A stretch of DNA of 64,000 bases. Origin: Micropterix aruncella. Lineage: Eukaryota; Arthropoda; Insecta; Lepidoptera; Micropterigidae. Positions 36,201 through 50,800 of the stretch are shown here, in pieces; the first letter of the stretch is position 1; each line of letters begins with the position of its first letter. The stretch is taken from positions 3,514,195 through 3,578,194 of the forward strand of contig OX155980.1 of NCBI GenBank assembly GCA_944548615.1, written 5' to 3'. The position numbers were made by a program, and so were the translations under genes. A model generated the notes under the pieces. It was given only the letters and a program-made list of their open reading frames with translations. It was not told the DNA's origin and did no database searches.

Positions 36201-38783
36201 GATAAGTGTGGCTTTCAGAATATATTTTTTTCATACCGATACCTCTTATGGATAAAAAGTAAACTTCGTATATGTAAAAAAAGATGTCAACAATTTTTGG
36301 ATTTTACCATCTATTTCATATTTTTTCTATGGATAGGTATTTTTTTTCTTTTAGAAATGAATTCATTATCATTCAGTTGCCCGAAAATGATATCCCACTT
36401 GCCGTAGTACCTATAGTCCGAGAGATATAGGGCTCAAAGTGACGCGCGGCGGAATCAAACTTCCACCCCCTCCCCCCGCCACCCGCGGGGTGGTCACAGA
36501 TGGCTCCCGGTCTAAATCCACTCAGGACCACCTAAGGAACAATTGTGCCAAGTATGAGCCTTTAATCACAAAATGCAGGGTACATCGCACTAAATCCCCA
36601 GCTATTTAGCTAAATTACTCTTAGCTCCTCTTACCTAATTTCTTACATGTATGAGAATCTCATACATATTATATTGTATTAACATAAATATAATTTTTAA
36701 CCGTATTTATTTCCCTTCTATTTTGTTTCAGGAATTGTAGAATTTAATGCTCTCGAGTCACGTTGATATATTTCTCTAATTATGTATAGAAATTAATTCA
36801 GGGAACTATTTATTTACCAGAGATATTACCTTTAATTGTACGTACCGGTAAATTACACAGTGAAGAGATCACATCTATTGTTTGTAACGAATACAAATAT
36901 TATTTTAAATATGCCAGTTGCATTATTGTTGCAAATATTATTTTTAATATGCGTTACAACTTTTAAACGTTCTTAATTCCTTACCCACTGAGATGACGTT
37001 TATTGTATATCTTTTGGCAGATAAAAAGGCAACTCCCATCTATTTTTTTTGTTTTATCATGAATAGGTGCTTTTTAAGGTCCCAATTAGATAACTTATGT
37101 AAGTCATGTTAATATGGATTTGTACAGACTAGATTTTATATTCATAAACATCTTTTGTTTATGAATATTTATATTCATATCATCATTTATATTCATAAAT
37201 ATCGCTTTGGCAGCTAGAAATGCAACTCCCGGCTATCTCATTTTTATCATAAAAAGATACTGTGTTTTACTTAGTTTGATTTTTAAATGTCAAAATTAGC
37301 TAACATATGTGAGTCAGTTATTATAATGGGACGGGTTTATTGACATATGACAATCTCTTACAACCAACCCTACTATGACGTGTTATGTGAATGTGTGTGT
37401 GTAACATGTTTGTAAGTGTGTGTCTTGTTATTGCATTCGATCGACAGAATTGAAAATGCAATTCCGTTAATTTTTGATCCCAACGGAAAATGGTGACCCA
37501 GCCGGGAATCGAACCTGGGACCTTACAATGTAAGATCAGGCGACCTAACCACGATGCCACCGGGCCGTGGTCCCTTTGGCAGCTAGAGAGGCATTTCCCA
37601 GCTATCTCGTTTTTATCATAAATAGGTACTTTGTTTTACTTAGTTTTGTTTTTTTTAATGTCAGAATTAGCTAACTTATGTAAGTCAGTTATTATGGACT
37701 TTTACATAGTAGATTATATATTCATAGACATATTTTGTATATCCTTTTGGCACCTCAAAAGAAAGCTCCCAGATATGTCATTTTTATCATGTATTTTGTT
37801 TTACTTACGTTTTTATTTTTGATATTTTTTTTAACATCAGCATTAGCTTTCTTAAGTAAGTCAGTTAATATTATGGACTACTAGATTTAATATTCAAGGG
37901 CTAATTGGAGTTGTTTCTGAAGCTCCTGAATCATATTTAAAATAAGTAAATAAATAAATGAGATATTTGGACTTTAGTCAGCTGGTTTAAATCGGTTCAT
38001 TACTCGCCGAGTAATCACATCAGGACATTTAGTATCGAAAATTTTGACCTGGCTACCAAACCGATTTTGTATCAAACCTTACTTACAAAACGTTTTCGTG
38101 TAAACAGCAGCCGTAAGGTCGCTCATCGGCAACAATATTGAACAATTATCGAACATGACCTTGCTGGATTCGTAAGAACATTAGCAAATCACAAGGTTTC
38201 GACGAGCGCTTCAATGATCTTTGAGCTTCAACTAGGAAGTTTGAAAATGACTGTTTCTCTCTCGATCTCTCCGCCGCCTGTTTGCATAAAAATCAAATCA
38301 AGTTGTTTAGATACTGTTCAAAGTTGTTTAGATACTGTTTACAAACACATAGTTGTTTAGATATTAGTACACATTACTGTGGATACATGACATTACATAT
38401 TCTGGTTACAAAATCCAAACAAGTGATAATTATTTTAAACTAAACTAAACTAAAAAAACACGACTGCTGTTACAAAAAGTGAACTATTGTATTTATAATT
38501 ATTAGAAACAATTTGTTTGCGCTGGAAAGCGCAATTTTCAGAGAATAAAGTTCTTCATTTTATTTTTATTTTATTTTTGTTAAAGACATACAGCATAAAA
38601 AAATAACGTTTAAGCATAATATATAACAGTAGTAAAGCCAATGATGTTTTAAATTATTTGCTATATAAGGATTACAAAATATGCTAAACAATACAATACA
38701 AAGAATTTAAAACTAACAGTTAAAATCGCTATGTGGAGTGTATGGGTGTTGGTGTGTGTTTGTGTGATGGAGACCGTGTACGT

Positions 38784-38839
<56 letters not shown>

Positions 38840-41800
38840 GTGTGTGGGTGTGTGTATCTGTAGTGCGAATGTGCTTGCGAGATCTTGTATGTGCATGCTA
38901 ATTTAATCCGATCTGATAATCAGCTTTTCACGTACCTCCTTAACAAAGGATCGACTATTCTGATGGTTAAATATGTCAATATCGTTAAAGCATACATTGT
39001 ATGCATGCATAACGCGCGGCAATAACGAATTGGAACCATAGTTAGTGTTGAACCTTGGTACGTAAAAAGTTGAGTGAGCGCGTGCGAGTCGGGAAGGCGC
39101 TCGTATGCTCACCCTACTCAGGAGGTATGGGCTGTCCATCCCAGTATGAACAATTTTATGTAGAAACGACATATCTGATACTACTCGTCGGTCATCTAAT
39201 GTCTTTTAACTAGGCCATAGTGTTGCAGACCTTAGCATACGACAAGCCGTTGGAAAATAAGCGGAAATTTAGATGACGTATAAATCGTTTTTGAATACGC
39301 TCAATCCTCAGCTTGTATGTAGCATACTGCGGAGAATAAATATTAGAAACAAATTCAAGCAGGCTGCGTACGTATGCAACATAAACCGTCTTCAAAGAAT
39401 GAGTGTTTTTAGGAGGTCTACAAACTTTCATATAACAATATTCGTATTTATAAACATATTGAAACAATGGGCTCGATTGCGTTTCTTTGTGAACTAAAAT
39501 CGGAAATTAGTCCGCGTGAACGAGACAGGGCAATACGCTAGAGCGGAGTTGGAGATGACCGGTTGTCACTTTTTCGCATTAAAACCGCCCGCCAAGGTCA
39601 AATCTTACACCGCACGAAATATGCTCGAATTTATTCGGACGAGTATAAGTTCGGCAGGTAGTATTTATCGACGATCGTTCGTTTCATAATCCGCTCTAAC
39701 ATATCGCCATAGATACTTAAAACTACAAAGTCAATCAGATAATTATTTGACCTGATATATTAAAATAAAACTCACTTTAAAATATTTTGACTAGAGAAAT
39801 ATCAATTAAATAGAAAATAATACGGTCCCACAACTACAAATTACAATTGAATATCGGAGAGAAAATGAAATAGTCATAATAATATAATAGTCAATAAAAT
39901 GGTAAAAATGTCAAGGTAAATGGTTAGTTATTCGGACCTGTCAGATTTATTGATAAACACAAATACAACTTTAACACGACAGTTATCCCTATCACTCGCT
40001 ACTCTAGATGAAATTACTAAAATTATAATGAACATGAAATCCACTAAATCTAAAGGTACCGACTGTATTACATCCCAAATTATAAAGGCCAACAAGAGAG
40101 TTTCAGTTACACCAATCTGCCACTTAGTTAACCTAAGCCTCTCAACTGGATGTTTTCATGCACATTTGAAACAAGCTGTTATATGACCAATATTTAAAGG
40201 GGGTGCCAGGGACGATCGTGGTTGCTATCGTCCTATTAGTCTTTTAAATTGTTTGTCTAAAATCTTTGAAAACGTAGTCAAGCAACGTCTGTTAGCATTC
40301 CTTGAGGACAACGACGTCCTTACGCCTATGCAGATTGTATTCCGATCAGCTAGAGGCACCCGAGACGCGGCATTAGACGATGGAGAAAAATGTGTAGCAG
40401 TATTCTTAGATCTGGCTCAAGCTTTTGATACTGTCTCCCATCGTCTTTTGCTTACAAAACTTCATTTAATAGGCATTTACGGTACGTCTTCGCGATGGTT
40501 TGAGGATTACCTCTGTGGTAGATCTCAAGTCACTCAACTGTGGGATACGTCTAGCTCGAGATAAGGTATCAAATTTGGAGTACCTCAAGGTAGCGTACTT
40601 AGTCCAATTTTATTCCTTATTTACATAAATGGACTGTCATCAATTCCTCTGTGTAAGGGGAAATACATCTTGTCTGCAGATGACACTGCCCTAATTTTCA
40701 GAGACAGATCTTGACAGGGAGTGTTTCAAAACTGTCAAATGGGTCTCAAATGGGTAAAAGAATGGTTTAACTGTAACCTTTTATCTCTAAATGTAGAGAA
40801 AACCAAATATATGACGTTTTCCAAAACCAGCAAGGGAATTCAACAAACAGCTAGGCTATCCCTCATAGTACACAAATGTAAGGACAGACCATCAAGTCTC
40901 TGTGCTTGTTCTGATCTAGACAAGGTGAGCATGATTAAATACCTAGGTTTGACTTTGGACAATATATTGACCTGGTCTTACCATATCTACAACACAGCAG
41001 CTAAAATTCGCAAACTCATTCATCCAGTCCCACTCTCATTTTATTGAAAGTGATTGATTAATTTTGGAACAATAAATTCAAAAGTTCTATCGACGTAGTA
41101 ATTGTTTTGCTTGTTATATTATTTCAAATACCCCTTTTCACGTAACCGAGTTCTGACTTTCTTGATCGGCAGGTATTTGTAACGAACCGTTTTCGCTGTT
41201 GTTCAGCAGAATCTTATATCATACGAAGAAACTTGTAGCCGAGACATTAATAGAGCTTATGTGTACTTATTGTGCTTATTTTGTATTTAGCCTTTTGGTG
41301 CCATTTGTTTCAGTATTCGAATTTGTATATTTTCCACTCTCCTAACATATGTGGGAAATGTAAGTCCCCATACCTAGATGCCCCCTTTTTTATAGGGGGA
41401 GGTGACGTAGAAAACCTTGGTCTTCATATGATTGAAAACGTGGCCGTTGTCATGGGACCAGCGCAACAGTTGTAGGAATTGTTGGTTCATGATTGTGTTT
41501 GCAGTATTTACGTCATCGTGCTCAACTACTATCGCTGTGTCGTCAGCGAATTGGTAATCTTTTGATTTATTAAATATATCCGATATAGTGTTGCAATATA
41601 TCAAATAAAACATAGGTCCCAATATCGAACCCTGTGGTGTACCCTCTGTGATCTTAACACTATTACCAATCGAGTCCCCTATTTTTACAGCCATTTCTCT
41701 ATCGCATAAGTAACTGCGCAGAAACGCCTTGTATCTGCCTCTTATACCTACATCTTCAAGGGTCGTCATAAGTTGATCATGTTTAATTGTGTCGAAAGCC

Positions 41801-44800
41801 TTGCAAGAATTATCCAGAAGGATAATCAATACGTGTTTTTTAAGCTATTTCATAGCTTTTATCGCGGGCCTAGGCCAGCGCGGCGACCGAATGAAGAAAT
41901 TTCTTAACGAAAATTAATGACTTTAAACTGATAATTACGTCTAAACGAGTACTGCTTACGATTCGAAAAAAATATATGTTAAACAAGAACATTTTCCTAA
42001 TATTCTTAGCTTTGAATATTTTAGATTTTGTTTATATTACATAGTGTAATTAATTTGTGAAATTAGGTCTAACCGAACACAAAAACGACTACTACGCAAA
42101 AACTATCTGGCGTATTGTTATGAAACCTGCACGATTTTAAAGATAATTTAATTGTCTATCTTTTCATCTACGATTTTTTTCGAATAATCCGTTTTTTTGC
42201 TTTATCGAATAAAAAATTCGTGCGCGGCGCTCTGTCGGAAGACGTTTAAACTATTCCGAATCATTTGCTACCGCAGCCGCAAATGATTCGGAATAATTTC
42301 AACGTTTTCCGATAGAGCGCAGTTATCCGATATCAGAAAAAATAAAATAAATAAATATAATTGCATAAGTTGTTAAAATTGCTATGTAATAGCTTTACCG
42401 CGGCAGTCCCCGAGTGCCACACGTTTTTTTATTATTCAGACGGTTTATTACGGTATTATTTACGGGGTTAATAAAATTAGATAGGAGTTGATCGGTGTTT
42501 ATATTTTTTGGAACTCGTATTGGCTTTTATTGATAATATTATTAGTCGTTAGGTATGTCTGCACTTTGCGTGCGATAAATTTTTCAAAGATTTTGTTAAT
42601 ACTTGACAAAATGCTGATATTTCTATAATTGTTGTAATCCTTGTGATTACCGCCTTTATACACAGGTCTTATTAAGCTGTCTTTAAAATTTTGGGATATG
42701 ATCCTGTATCTAAACAGAGGTTACTAATTTTACTAATAATAGGACTAATCCTTTTGTTAATTAATTTTAGAGCTCTTACTCTAATTTTGTCTAATCCAGG
42801 TGATTGATTGGCATCTAAACCGGCTATAATTTTCTCAATGTCTTCTGACTTTTTTTTCGGAATATACATAGTTCTGTCTATTGACTTAGTTGAATTTAAA
42901 ACTAATGTTTTTTTGTCGCATTTATGAAGTATGGCTTTAACATTGTTTTACAAAATGTCTACAAATTCATTTGTAATAATTTAGTGACTGTTATTTTCTC
43001 CTAGGAATTTTATTATACGTTCATCTAAAGACTGCTTTTGTTTCCCAATTAAATTATTTAATTAGAATCATGCTCAGAAATCCAAGACATTACCCTTCTG
43101 ACGATCTGATTAAAGCGGATGTATTGAATTAAAGCAATGCTTCGTATAACAAATACCACAATTATTCCGGAAAACAAAGAGAGAAAAGGTCGCTAAAGTA
43201 CCTGGCCGGAAACAAATTTTAAAGTACAGAAAGGTTTAACGTCTTTTGGACGTCATTACAGCTTTCGTGCCTCAAGAATAGCTAATATTATGAGTAAACA
43301 CATGTTGGGATTAAGTAGGAGAAAGCAAAAAATATCGCCTTATTATTGTTAATTAACCCCGGTAGAAGAGAGACGGTATACACATTTATGACAAATTTTA
43401 GTTTTTGCTTTTTAAGCCATTGCATAGCTTTTATCGCGAGCCTAGGCCAGCGCAGCGACCGAATGAAGAAATTTCTTAACGAAAATTAATGATTTTAAAC
43501 TGATAATTACGTCTAAACGAGTACTGCTTACGATTCGAAAAAAATATATATTAAACAAGAACATTTTCCTAATATTCTTAGCTTTGAATATTTTAGATTT
43601 TGTTTATATTACATAGTGTAATTAATTTGTGAAATTAGGTCTAACCGAACACAAAAACGACTACTACGCAAATACTATTTGGCGTAATATTATGACACCT
43701 GCACCATTTTAAAGACAATTTAATTATCTATCTTTTTATCTACGATTTTTTTCGGATAATCCGTTTTTTTTTGCTTTATCGAATAAAAAATTCGTGCGCG
43801 CGCTCTATCGGAAGACGTTTAAATTATTCCGAATTATTTGCTGCCGCAGCCGCAAGTGATTCGGAATAATTTCAACGTTTTCCGATAGAGCGCAGTTATC
43901 TGATATCAGAAAAAATAAAATAAATAAATAATTATAATTGCATAAGTTGTTAAAAATGCTATGCAATAGCTTTACCGCGGCAGTCCCTGAGTGCCACACG
44001 TATTTTTTTTTTAATTTCCTATTACTCATTGTTGTGAAATTATTGTAGTTTAATTTTGTTTCATGTATAATGAAAGTTTAATTTTAAACCAAATTTAATT
44101 GTTTTTTTAGAAGATGTGTTTTAAACCATTTTTATCGATGTTGCCCTTAGAATAGGCTCTGCCTAGCGATACAAGCTACATATGTTTAATTTAAATACCA
44201 ATGATGTATATTTTGTGATCTAAATAATAAAAAAAAAATACGTGTGGCACTCGGGGACTGCCGCGGTAAAGCTATTGCATAGCATTTTTAACAACTTATG
44301 CAATTATAATTATTTATTTATTTTATTTATTTAATTTTTTCTGGTATCAGATAACTGCGCTCTATCGGAAAACGTTGAAATTATTCCGAATCATTTGCGG
44401 CTGCGGTAGCAAATGATTCGGAATAATTTAAACGTCTTCCGATAGAGCGCCGCGCACGAATTTTTTATTCGATAACGCAAAAAACCGGATTATTCGAAAA
44501 AAATCGTAGATAAAAAGATAGATAATTAAATTATCTTTAAAATGGTGCAGGCTTCATAATAATACGCCAGATAGTATTTGCGTAGTAGTCGTTTTTGTGT
44601 TCGGTTAGACCTAATTTCACAAATTAATTACACTATGTAATATAAACAAAATCTAAAATATTCAAAGCTAAGAATATTAGGAAAATGTTCTTGTTTAACA
44701 TATATTTTTTTCGAATCGTAAGCAGTACTCGTTTAGACGTAATTATCAGTTTAAAATCATTAATTTTCGGTAAGAAATTTCTTCATTCGGTCGCCGCGCT

Positions 44801-47800
44801 GGCCTAGGCCCGCGATAAAAGCTATGCAATAGCTTAAAAATACGTGTGGCACTCGGGGACTGCCGCGGTAAAGCTATTGCATAGCATTTTTAACAATTTA
44901 TTTATTTTATTTATTTTGTTTTTTCTGATATCAGATAACTGCGCTCTATCGGAAAACGATGAAATTATTCCGAATCATTTGCGGCTGAGGTAGCAAATGA
45001 TTCGGAATAATTTAAACGTCTCCCGATGGAGCGCCGCGCACGAATTTTTTATTTGATAAAGCAAAAAAACCGGATTATTCGACAAAAATCGTAAATAAAA
45101 AGATAGATAATTAAATTATCTTTAAAATGGTGCAGGTTTCATAATAATACTCCAGATAGTATTTGCGTAGTAGTCGTTTTTGTGTTGGGTTAGACCTAAT
45201 TTCACGAATTAATTACTCTATGTAATATAAACAAAATCTAAAATATTCAAAGCTAAGAATATTAGGAAAATGTTCTTGTTTAACATATATTTTTTTCGAA
45301 TCGTAAGCAGTACTCGTTTAAACGTAATTATCAGTTTAAAATCATTAATTTTCGCTAAGAAATTTCTTCATTCGGTCGCCGCGCTGGCCTAGGCCCGCGA
45401 TAAAAGCTATAAAATAAATACGTTATATTAGTACATAATTTCAGAAGTTACTAAGGATTCAATTCCAGAAAATACATCACATAGGTCAGTGGAAATGTCA
45501 CCTAACTAGGCTGAGACCTGTTCCTAGGTAAACATTTAATTTTGTATGTGCTCGCTCAATACTGTATTTATAAAATTGACATATTCTTGCTACTATGAAA
45601 AATGATCTAGTTGTATTATGTATTTGAATAATTATCTAGATAATATTATTATACTGAAATAAATAACTACTCAGAGGGCAGACACCGCTGGCGCCCGCTC
45701 TATCACCTACAATACCACTTTTCGAAATTTTCTATTTGCCCGTCTCTCTTTCCTGCGACCGAATGATTCATGTTTCACGTCGAAAAAAATATATGAGGAA
45801 AACGAAAACTAGCGCTCTGGCTAAATCAATCTTGATGTTTATGTCGATGCCTCGGTTTTTATACAAATATCAGTGAGCTGCTGGGTCGTTGCGTCCTTGA
45901 CTACATTCGGTTGAATTCGTGGGGCTAAATGAGCCATATGCAATAACCAATTAACCCACAAAATGGTTGAGCCATACGCAAACGAACCCAACTTTTGTGA
46001 ACAACGAAATAATACATAAATTTAGTTCACTTATCACACTTATTAGCTAGTTATTCAAATTCACTTATTAGCTGATTGCGATATGTTGAACGAAATGTAG
46101 TTTTTGATCTCGTGTCATGTTGGTGAATTTCTTCGTAGGATATTGCCAGTTTTTTCCTAGTGTAGAATTTCCAAAGAATAGTGTAGAAATTCCAAAAGCT
46201 GATAAACGAGCAGCTTCTTGTGGCTAACACTTGGTTTGAAAGAAATCAACTTTTCATAAACCCATCAAAAACGGTAGCGATGAAATTTTCAACTACTAAA
46301 AAGAGTGACGAAAATATTACGATTAAAATGGAATCAGAAAATATAAATATTGTCAGAAATACTAAATTCTTAGGGAACACTTTAGATGAAAATTTAAACT
46401 GGAATCAACATATCAATAATTTATTTGCAACTTTGTCATCGGCAGTCTATGCTATAAGAAAGGTGAAATCTCTGGCTGGCGAACATGCAGCGATCAGTGT
46501 GTATCACTCCTGCTTCCATTCAAAGATGTCTTATGCGATACTACTATGGGGTAATGCAACCGATATCCATTGCGTTTTTGTGCTACAAAAGCAAGCCGTT
46601 AGGGGACAATTTTTGGTGTAAGCAGAGAAACACATTGCGCCCCTTTTTTTATTAAAGCTGGTATCCTTACCATGTCGTCCATGTACATATATCAGTGCCT
46701 TTTATACGCCAAAGAGAATCTTTTAAATTGCGAGCTTCACTCCACTCGACATAGCCATAATACGCGACATAAAAACAATATGTTATTGCCTAAAGTACAC
46801 TTGACTAAATATCAAAAAACATTTTTATATATTAGTTTTAAATTTTTCAATGCTTTGCCGTCATCGATGAGAAGACTTGAGATGGCAGCATATAAAATCT
46901 GCTTGAAAAATTAGTATTAAAACATGGCCTTTACAAACTGGACGACTTTTATGGTATTGCGTCCACAATTGCTTGATTATAAATAACCATATTCTGACTA
47001 TACTTTCGCACTAAGTTTTAGATTTTATTGACATTGCTTTTAATTACGAATGCTTCAGAATTTTTCTTTTTCATTCATTGCATTGATTATTATTTATTGT
47101 TTGATTATTGATTATTTTGTAAATTTGACTATTTTAAAGTAATCAACTCTGATTACAATTACTTTTTTTTTCATTTAATTAATTAAAGCGGTTTTATCAT
47201 CCGGTAAATTACGATTGTAAAATTTGACATGTTCCTCAGTATTGTGAAATGATTTTATGGAATGAATAAATGATGATGATGATGATGAATCTCTTGTGCA
47301 AATATCCCATCAACGGTCAATATATTTGGAAATACAAATTCCCGACACCACTGCCGTGGACCCAGACCCACTCTCATGTATGAATCATTTCTGGACATTG
47401 AAATTATCCTTAATAAGACTTGTTATTCCCCAGAATCTTCTTTTTCTTCGGGTGTCTCTTAACTAGCAAAGATTGGCAGTCAGCTCTTCATACTTCTTTA
47501 TCCATATGAGACTGAGTACTAAGGTAATTAGTACAGTGGTTTCCCGTTGCCTTCGGCACCAGAACATTCGGAGAGTATTTGGCTCTCCAGGCCACTGAAG
47601 CCTCTTCCAGATAGTTGCCCTACTGGGTGTTGGGTTATACCATTGATTCTATAAAATCAATGGTTATACCGCCTAAGCTCGGTCGTTATTGCCTCGTTTG
47701 TTGTCTAGCAGGGAACACCGCGATAACCCCTGGGTTGACAGCTGCCAACTATTCTGAAGAGAACCACTAGCGCGAGCAGGTGAGGATGACAATCGGGCCG

Positions 47801-50800
47801 CATAAGATGTTGTTTCGTTCTCTCCTTACTCTCTTTATCGCTTTACTGCTTCAGTAATATTCTTTGATACAAAACTACGTTTTCTAGATTATTGATGCGG
47901 TTCTCCAGATTATCAAAACTTTTGCTTTCCCTGATAATTAGACCGATACGCAAACGGCGATCGAGTACATTCGGGACGCGTCCTGTGTCAACCACGAGTG
48001 AATCCAGACTGCAGAATTGCACTTTTATTACAATATTTAATCATTATAATTAATATTTATTATTGAGAATATTTTAGAATTTGGAATTTTAAATACTAAA
48101 ACTTCAATAAAATTTGAAATACCTACTATTCCCTAAAATAGTAAACCATAACGCAGGTGGGACTCCACGAGAGGATAATAAGTTGTTGTAACCACCTCGG
48201 CCTGGTTCATAAAGACATTGACTCACGTAAGAGCGAAGTATGCCGAAGACGAGTAAAAATCCGGGAAACGACTGTAATCTTTAAGCTAGCAATGCTATAA
48301 AATATGTCTGATTTAGCAATGCAAAGGTTATCGTTTCTAGAGCTAGCTGATATTGTGATATTGTGTGGTGAATACGTCAGCAAATGTGATATCTATGGGG
48401 GATTACCCATTCGTCGGTTTTTTCATCTAATCATTATTTACTGTATCGTACGTACATTATTAATTGCAGCCATATCGTCATCCATTTCATGATAAACTAA
48501 ACAATCGTTTAATTCTTAGTAAGAAATGACTCATTACCAGATCTACAACAAGAAATGGCTCTGATGTAAAATATATAAGAGCAAATTTTGAGAAGATCTA
48601 CTTTCAATAACTTCAATGAAAATGCGATTGTTCTTAGATACCATTCTTAACAAAACTGGGTAATTTCATCGATAATTTAGTCAAGATTGTGAAAATATTT
48701 TGGCAGAGTATTTACATACATTTGAATTAATAGAGCTTCTAGTGTTATACTGTCCACCAAATTCTAGTGTTGTGTTGTCCACCAACTGCGTTTATCTGGC
48801 TGGCTAACTTTGAACAAATAACATTTTAATGCCACTGAAAATACTACTAATATACCACGAATTGCGTGCGATGGCAGGTTGTATTGGCGCAGGGGGGAGG
48901 GGAGCTCGTCTACTTGCCGGAAAAGTCTTGGGGTTGCACAACCGATTTTTTGGGTTGCAAGAAAAACAGTTTTGACCTAATATTGTTTCCTTTGTTTCCA
49001 GCTCCAGCTCCAGCTGCCAGAGTGATAATCAAAACAATAACCGTCGGTCCGGAACCGATTAGAATCACTTGTCCGTCTTGTCACGCACAAATCACAAGTG
49101 ACGTCCGCTACGTGAGCAATATCAAGACCCACATCGTAGCCGCTGTTCTCTGCTTCATCGGGTAACAACATTTATTTTTATTTTTTTTTCGAAAACGTGT
49201 GTTTATCTTCTTCTGCTTCTTCTTCTTAGAGAAACTGGGGATGGAATAGACAATTTTGTATACATAATGATTCTGAAACAATAAATGATTTGATTTGATT
49301 TCGTTTTTAGAAAGAGATTATTACTATGTGTCAAAACTAGGGTATAAGAATGTTTCTACCTTTTACCGTAAAGTAGTGGTACGACCCCGGTCTTAAAGAA
49401 AAATGTCATTGTACCACCATTTAATACTATATATAATTAGATACAAATAGATAACATATATCAATACAATAATACCGAACTAGACATAAATGCCCTATAA
49501 CTCACATAAATACATGCGGCCATAACGATATAAACTACCATGCATTCAGTCAATAAATCCCCTAAAAATAACCGAGGGAGAAAGGGCACAATCGAAAAAA
49601 AAACAATAAAAAATCTCATCAAATAACGCGATTTTGGAAAATCTGATGCGAACGCGATTTTGGAGCGCATTGAATTTTATGTTCTTCCTCGCCCTCTTTG
49701 ATCGCATCGACTATTTCATCTCCCTGTGGTAAAAACCAACGCATCTCAAAATGCATTTCTATACAGAGCGTGTCATAGATGTAATACAAACTTTTTAAGT
49801 GTGGACATATTACACTCATCAAAAACCTCTTATAAAACTCAATATCTAGATGATTACGAAACATTTATACATATTATATTTCATTTAATTTAGTTCATGG
49901 ACATAATTTTATCTCAAGTATATTCATTACAATACCTAAAATTAAATATAAATATATTTATATACATATTTAATAATTGTTTTATCTATTTTGTCTCTTC
50001 ATTTCACCTCATTTCCCATCCTGATTCCCCCAATTCCCAAGCGGAAACAATATAAAATTATATTGCTTTCATTTTGTATACTTTATATTCGGAATCACAT
50101 TAATGGATTTTGGTCACTTTTAAATAGGTTTTTATTATAGAATAGAATAGAATAGAATAACTTTATTGTGCTATAAAAACATAACTTAATGAATATTACG
50201 CTGGTTTTATAAAAAAGACAATTTATGCACAAATGGCGGACTTATCGCTATAGCGATATCTTACAGTCAACCATTTCATAAAATAATTCCTAATTTTAAC
50301 CGTACAATACACAAAGAAGTAGTACAGTTAAATTTAAAATAAACTTATACAAATCAATAACTTGTGCAGAGGTTGCCCAGGGAAGGATAAAGGAGAGGAT
50401 AAGGTGAGGTATTTGGTTAGTGGCTGTGTAAAAATAAATGTTTCTTCAACAATTTTTTGAAAGTATGCAGCGAAGGTGCATGGCTGATAGAGTTAGGGAG
50501 CTGATTCCATAAACGAGCAGAATGGACTGTAAAAGAGTGCGTGTAAACAGAAGAATGATGTATCGGAATGGCGAGTGTGTTATCCCGACTTGATCGAAGT
50601 GGAAGACCGTGGCCTCCCAAAGGGTGGAAATTCTCCTTTAGATTGGAGGGTGAAGTGGGGTTATTGAGTATGTTGTAAAGTAGCGACAACGTATGCAACT
50701 TTCTTCGATCAGCGAATAGGAAGCCAATGAAGTTGCTCACGAAAGCAGCTAACGTGGTTGAACTTTCGCAAATTAAAAACATACCTGAGTAAGATATTTT

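Noticed and set aside
37505..37567. tRNA gene
   Set aside because: A and B boxes are present, but the anticodon arm is irregular, and a long unrelated body with an AT-rich tail follows, as in a SINE.
47640..47665. Small hairpin ACCATTGATT / AATCAATGGT
   Set aside because: A 10-bp stem in AT-rich DNA is not unusual, and nothing else supports a function.
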